This document shows positions 59,001 through 64,000 of a stretch of DNA of 64,000 bases, piece by piece. The stretch covers positions 40,924,520 to 40,988,519 of the forward strand of contig CM070625.1 in the NCBI GenBank assembly GCA_036346255.1. The letters are read 5' to 3'. The notes beneath the pieces were generated by a model. That model ran no database searches, was not told the DNA's origin, and worked only from the letters and a program-made list of their open reading frames with translations. Within the stretch, counting starts at the first letter, position 1. Each line of letters begins with the position of its first letter. The stretch is from Ampelocalamus luodianensis. Its lineage: Eukaryota > Streptophyta > Magnoliopsida > Poales > Poaceae. The translations under genes were made by a program, and so were the position numbers.

Positions 59001-59591
59001 GTTGCTTTATTGCAAAAGAACCATAGAAGCCATTTTCTTTGAAATAAGCCATCATCTATAATTATATTCTGTGGTACAACTTGTTGAGTACTCAGAGTAC
59101 TCATTCTTGCTGCAATCATTCAGCTGAAGTGGAGGAATCTTCGCCTATTTTTGAGAAGGAGTTATACGAGGATGGTGATCTCTAGGTCTTGATCCCAGTT
59201 GGTTGCCTGTGGTGAGTTGATTGGTTTCCACTGGAGTTGCTTTCGTTCCGCTGTCATTTCTTTATTTAGTGTTAGCCCTGTGTGGCTTAATAACTGTAAA
59301 CTCGACCATAAGGTCACAACCGTTATTTATTATTCTAGTTAGTTGTTTATTCTTATATTCGTTTTGTGTAGAATGATATTCATCTATGTTGACACTGTAT
59401 GCACTAGCGTGATTCTGGACTAGTGCATTATAGACAGAGGGTCCAGATTTGCATATTACGGTCTCAACAGGCCTCATCAAATGTAGAGCAGGGTACATGC
59501 AACGATAATTCCAGTTGAAGATCCAGTATCCCAACTTTCTTTCCAGCCTCTCTGAATTTTGGGGACAAGACTCCTTTTAACGATGGTAGTT
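56016..59591 (+). repeat. LTR-like block with a large tandem duplication and gypsy 3' remnant
   Basis: Continues the block at 46150-46559. Units 56104-57460 and 57461-59165 are direct repeats: each starts TGTGAGCCAAATC, contains GTAGACGTTGATACTT (56533 and 57823) and ends around GTGGAGGAAT (57419 and 59129). The second has about 350 extra bases near 57925-58280. Each ends with a GAGTACT...AGTACTC stem. From 59480 to 59591 CTCTGAATTTTGGGGACAAG and a purine-poor tract resemble the pol end and decayed polypurine tract of a gypsy element, leading into the LTR at 59592. Confidence 0.65.
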
Positions 59592-60054
59592 TGAAACATC
59601 CCAAAGTTATGTTACCAAAAATAAAATTAACAAAATTATTATTTTATTGGATTTTCTAAAATTTCAAATAGTTTTCTTGGTTTTACAAAATTAAAATTAA
59701 TTATTTAATTTCCTAGTTTTAAAAGTTAAAAGAAAATTTATTAATTTCCTTGAATTTTTTGGAATTTAAAATGGTTTTCTATTTTCTAGAAATTTTTAAA
59801 AACATGTCCAAAAATAAAAGCCGACTTTAAGATGGAAATAATTTTATTAAATTCAAAATAATTCAGGGAATTTCCGTGAATTTTTTTAAAAAAAACATTA
59901 ACTCTATTTGCTATTTTCCATAAAAACCCTTTTGATTTCTTGCTATTTCTGAAAATCAAAAAATAAATTAAATTCTCAAAACCCCTTCTAGCTTATTTTC
60001 TTCCCGTAGCCCACTTCCACCTTGCACACAGACTAGCCACCTCCTTCCCTCTCT
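59592..60054 (+). repeat. LTR of the 20144 family, copy B, truncated
   Basis: Starts TGAAACATCCCAAAG, a one-base variant of TGTAACATCCC, and follows copy A for several hundred bases (AAATTATTATTTTATTGGATT shared start region, shown here in part). It stops at the palindrome 60055-60102, before the TATA box would appear. The preceding pol-end remnant suggests it was a 3' LTR. Confidence 0.75.
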
Positions 60055-60102
60055 ATTCTCTCTCTTCCACGCAGGCCCCGCCATGCGTGGAAGAGAGAGA
60101 AT
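60055..60102. repeat. Perfect 19-bp palindrome with 10-bp loop
   Basis: ATTCTCTCTCTTCCACGCA (60055-60073) and its exact inverse (60084-60102) surround GGCCCCGCCA. It sits exactly at the join between LTR copy B and the MULE transposase remnant. Confidence 0.92.
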
Positions 60103-60109
60103 ACACAAA

Positions 60110-61741
60110 GAATTTAGGGGTGTTACTCCCCGGTCCGACATGTCGCCACCTCCACATCCACCATGTCGACCTCCACGGTACCCACCTCGAGTGAGCAGGT
60201 CAGGTGAGGTCACTGAGCCGCCATACGGACTGGTGACCTCTCCTTCATGATGTTCATTTCTCACAGGGCAATACTTGAAGGTATGCTCGGGTTGCCTGCA
60301 AATAGAGCACTTCTTCGTATGACGTCTGGCTTCTGATTCATCAATGTTGTTTCTGATACGTCGTCTCTGCCAACGGCCAACCGTTCCCTTAAGCCTATTA
60401 ATGTCAACGGCCTATATCTGCTGCTCCCAGGTAGGTTTGCTTGTGAAATGTCCAACCACGCTGTAAGCAAATAGCTCTGCACTCCAGGTTAGCATCACTT
60501 CTACCTTGGTGAAATATTCATAAAGGTATTAGCCAGGATATTGCACCAACGTTGAACATGCGGGCATCAAATATGAGCATGGCCCTTATAAAAGAAGTGA
60601 CTTGTTGCAACTACAACTGCAATGATCATGGCCAAGCGTGCACTCATAGATGATCCTCTCATGGTTCGTCCTATGGTGTGATTTCTCCCTGCAAAGTACC
60701 TCGAAACAAAGTTCCCTTGTGCCCATCTTAAATGCACTATGCATCTCACCCTTCTTGCTCTTCTTCTCCATTTACTTGGTGATCACGACAGAGTATAGTA
60801 CTCTATCATTTGCCATGGAGAGCGACACAATGTTGCTTCGATCAATAAAGTATTTTGTGGTACCACGCAGAACTACCTCCACAATATCAACCAAAGGGAG
60901 GCACCTCGCACCGCATATGAACCAATTGTACATCTCAGCTAAATTCGTTGTCATGGCACTATACCGAGCACCATCCTGATCATGTAGCAATGACCACTTC
61001 ACCTTAGGCTCGTGCTCAATCCAGCCCGAGAAGCACTTCACCTGCCTGCTGGTCTTCCTTGCCACACTGAGACCATTTGTGGGTAATTGGGCAATGACTC
61101 AAGGAGATTTTCAGTGCTTGTGGCGGGCTTCTTCACTGCCTCCCTTCTGTTCATCCTTGTCCACTCATCTAGAGTTTTCTGGAGAGCATCAAACTTTCTC
61201 TGTTGGTTCTGGTTGCACAGCCACTTGAAAAGCTTCATCAAGTCCTTGTTGTGAAATTGCTGGTAAAAGTTTATACCCATGTGCCTCATGTGCCACCTAC
61301 TCTCCAGATCCACCCATGGAAGTGGGTCGTGTCCCCCCTATTGTAGCTAAGTTATTGCACTCAACAGACCGGCATGCTGGTCATGTATGACACATATGTT
61401 AGGATAACCCTATACAACAAAAATATTCATGTTCCTCATAAAACCACATCCAACTTTTTTGTGTTCTTGCTTTCGATGAATGCAAACACCACAGGAAGAA
61501 CATGGTTTTTCCCGCCTATCATAATTGAAGTAAGTATCTGCCTCTCGTACTTCCCAGTCAAGAACATACCATCCACGCACAAGATCGAACAGTAATTCCA
61601 GAATGCATTAATGCATGAGCCAAAAGTGAAGAAAGATCACCTGAGTACCGTCTTTCCGGCAAACTACGAATGAGTGGAATCGACAATGTCAACATGAGTA
61701 TCGGGATTCCTATCCTGTATGACTCGGATTTGACTGGGCAC
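60110..61741 (-). pseudogene. MULE transposase, C-terminal two-thirds (degenerate)
   Basis: Read on the minus strand from 61741, stops ignored: the core has FGSCINAFWNYCSILCVDGMFL with the first catalytic Asp, YERQILTSIIIGGKNHVLPV, and VIHDQHAGLLSAI with the second acidic site. Next come WHMRHMGINFYQQFHN and the region ending SAMTTNLAEMYNWFICGARCLP, which contains the N-L-x-E signature. A SWIM-type zinc finger follows, CSCNKSLLL...GPCSY, where the His is Tyr. A CSICRQPEHTFKYC knuckle lies at about 60310-60265 and a GGYRGGRHGG tail near 60190. About ten stops occur. The N terminus is lost where LTR copy C begins. No MULE inverted ends were found. Confidence 0.82.
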
Positions 61742-64000
61742 TGTACATCCCAAACTTTTGTTACTAAAGTTATTATTTATTAGATCTTCTAAAATTTTAA
61801 AAGAGTTTTGTTTAATTTTTTGGATTTGAAAGTTAAAAGCAAAAAATTTATTTAATTTCTATGGATTTTCTAGAGTTTAAAAAGGATTTTCCCTATAGTT
61901 TTGAAGTTAAAAATAATTTATGTGCAAAAATAAAAAACCAACTTTAAGTTGGAAATAATTTAGGCAATTTCTGTGATTTTTTTAACTCTATTTGCTATTT
62001 TCTAAAAGTCCTTTTAGTTTCTTGTAATTCCTAAAAATCAGAAATCATTTTCTTGTAATTCCTAAAAATCAGAAATCATCAAAAACTCCCAAAATCCCCT
62101 CAGGCTGAAACCATTTCACTCTGGCCCATTTCCTCCTTTTTCCCGCCTGGTCCACCTCTTTCGGCGTTCCTCACACCAAGCCGCCACCAGGCCCACTTTG
62201 CGCGTCGCCCATCTCCCTCTCTCTCGCTGACAGTCGGTCCCACCTATCGTCGTGTCTTCTTCTTCCTTCCTTTCTTCTTCCTCCCGATACCTTTCGCTGT
62301 CGTCATTAGCACCGGCATGAGCTCATTAAATGCCGCTCGTTTATTCCCCTTTCTCGCACGCAAGCAAAGGCATTTAAACCCCCGCTTTCACCGCAATCTA
62401 TTCCGGTCATTTTCCTCCTTTATGCGCATTTACACCATGATTGCACAATGGACGCCACAACCCTCACCACACGATCTCCCTGTCCCATTCTCCCCTTGCC
62501 CTATAAATAGGAGCCCTGGGTGCCCCTTGTCTCACTCATCCATCCAGCGCAAACTCATTCCCTCTCTCCCTCTCTCCCTCCCTCCTCACTACAATCGAAG
62601 CTCCGATTCTAGTTATTCAAATTTATGAATTCATCTAAAATCCTAATGTAGCTAAATATACTAAAATTATTTAATTTGGAGCTTATTTGGATTTGTCTTA
62701 TTTTCACGTATAGATTTCGACATCTCCAGAGAGCCATATTTCTACGCCGTTTTAGAATAACAATTAATTGAGCAAGACAAGTTACATCTTTTGACCATAT
62801 TTGGTCCCAATAATTTAAATTATGTTTTAAATTATTACTGCATGCTTATTTGTATTCAATTTAATTTAAGTTCCTTTTTTAAAATGGCAGTTACTCCTAA
62901 TACATTTGCATAGCCAATTTTGACATTGAAATATCCATACGTTGTCACCGTAGATAATATCTAGTTGGTACAATAGTATGAACTAGAAAATTTTGGGAAA
63001 AAATAAGCTTAGTCATGCTTAGACCTAAAATATTTGATTAGGGAATTCGTAGTAAAAAAAAATAAAAAAGTGGTTTAAATTATATCCACAACATTGGTGT
63101 GTCATGGAAGTTTATAAATAACTTTGAAAAATAAAATAAAATCAATAACTAGTTTAGACTTAGGCGAAATGGATAGTAGGTGGGGGTACAAGTTTACGCA
63201 TGGGATCGATTCAGCGAATGGTCGAGGCCTAGGGGTTATTTTTGGAACTCGTCCAAGTTAGTTACATCTTGCAAAGCTCCTCTGTATTACCATGAGTTTA
63301 GAATGGGATATGTTGGACTAAATAATTTGCAAAGTTCCACTATTAGTAGTGCCATTTTGATGTGCGGGTGTCGGTTAGACAATATTCCCACTTGGCACAA
63401 GATGGGGCTTCCAGCGGGTGGTTACCCAATGGAAGTTATACCTTAGCGGTCATAACAACTTTGGGTTGGCGCATTGTAAAGGCCTCGTGATAATCACTTA
63501 GACTCACACATATGGAAGTGTGTCAAACAGATATTATAAAATGATTATCTCTTGTGGGTAAAGTTGTACAACCTCTGCAAAGTGTAAAGCTATTCAAATA
63601 ATTGTGTCCATGGTCATGGACATGATGAGCAAATCCACTCAAAGTTAGACTTTGGTTTTCTTTTCAAAATATTTTACGAATTGGTTTATGATTTGGATAG
63701 GTGTCCATGAGAAAAATTGTGGGTTGAAACCCCGGGTTAGTGCCTGTGTTTAAGATAGTGTTAAGTTGCTGCCTACACTAAGCTTTATTAATTCATTTAT
63801 ACTCAATTTTAGATATTCTAAAACTTGATATTTTTAACTTAGCTACTATATTTAAAATATCAAATATTTCCTTTGTAAAAATTACCCTATAAGCCTTCCT
63901 TTAATAATATCCATGCATGCATTAACTCTGCTATCGGCGTAACTTGCGGAGTACATTTTTGTACTCACCCTTACTTAATAAAATATTGTTCAGAGGATGA
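61742..64000 (+). repeat. LTR of the 20144 family, copy C, running off the window
   Basis: Starts TGTACATCCCAAAC (one base lost from TGTAACATCCC). The TATA box is at 62502, then a pyrimidine-rich leader, CGTATAGATTTCGACAT and GTTACATCTTTTGACC blocks shared with copy A, and CATAGCCAATTTTGACATTG (equal to 24397 on). Near 63945-63975 it has a GGAGTAC...GTACTCAC stem like the other LTRs, so the end should be close. It interrupts the MULE transposase, so it is younger. Confidence 0.78.
62502..62509 (+). promoter_or_regulatory. TATA box of LTR copy C
   Basis: TATAAATA in GCCCTATAAATAGGAGCCC, 760 bases into the LTR, with pyrimidine-rich sequence following. Matches the TATA position of copy A. Confidence 0.75.

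Overview
The window is nuclear DNA of a flowering plant, almost certainly a grass. The evidence is the repeat content: a Tat-lineage Ty3/gypsy element with an antisense transposase_28-type gene, Tourist-like DNA elements with GGCCCTGTTTGG or GGATGCGTTTGG ends and TAA/TTA target duplications, a Pack-MULE carrying a RING/VWA gene fragment, and many long LTRs starting TGTAACAYCCC or TGTAATACCCC. I found no intact cellular gene, no rRNA or tRNA gene and no organelle insert. Every recognisable protein-coding stretch is a transposon gene or a captured gene fragment, and all are interrupted or truncated. It reads as heterochromatic, nested-repeat DNA. A rice-like grass is a reasonable guess, but the sequence does not prove the species.

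Layout. 1-12764: a decayed Tat-type gypsy element on the minus strand (3' LTR end at 1-199, 5' LTR at about 12075-12764). Its gag, protease, RT, RNase H and integrase are in order, a spliced gene lies on the opposite strand at 480-3468, and two hAT MITEs have inserted into it. 12765-14957: GTTTCA-rich sequence, a GC-rich patch and unassigned DNA. 14961-17636: a Tourist/PIF-like element holding a dihydrodipicolinate synthase fragment. 17640-19280: mostly unassigned with one small MITE. 19281-20143: 3' end of a LINE. 20144-25500: an LTR with a 2.5-kb solo LTR inside it, then a minisatellite with a second solo LTR inside that. 25501-27079: a third LTR without matching flanks, joined directly to a 5'-truncated copia element (27080-32515). 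32516-34771: microsatellite, a GC-rich gene-leader-like block and a tandem duplication. 34772-36024: gag and LTR of a truncated gypsy element. 36031-37225: a second Tourist-like element. 38501-40616: an internally deleted chromovirus. 41484-43277: the Pack-MULE. 43354-45385: an LTR-like block. 46560-56010: a complete, mostly non-coding LTR retrotransposon with 2.5-kb LTRs, inserted in an older LTR-like block that continues to 59591 and holds a 1.3-1.7-kb tandem duplication. 59592-64000: two more copies of the LTR family seen at 20144, separated by a broken MULE transposase.

The genes do not form a pathway. The story is the order of insertion and loss. Target-site duplications recovered by eye date the events relative to each other: hAT MITEs into gypsy, solo LTRs into an LTR and a minisatellite, the large element into an LTR block, and an LTR into a MULE. 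Mechanisms visible are solo-LTR formation, internal deletion, recombination between elements and capture of host gene fragments by two different DNA-transposon types. Copy numbers, percentages and mismatch counts given below were made by eye.
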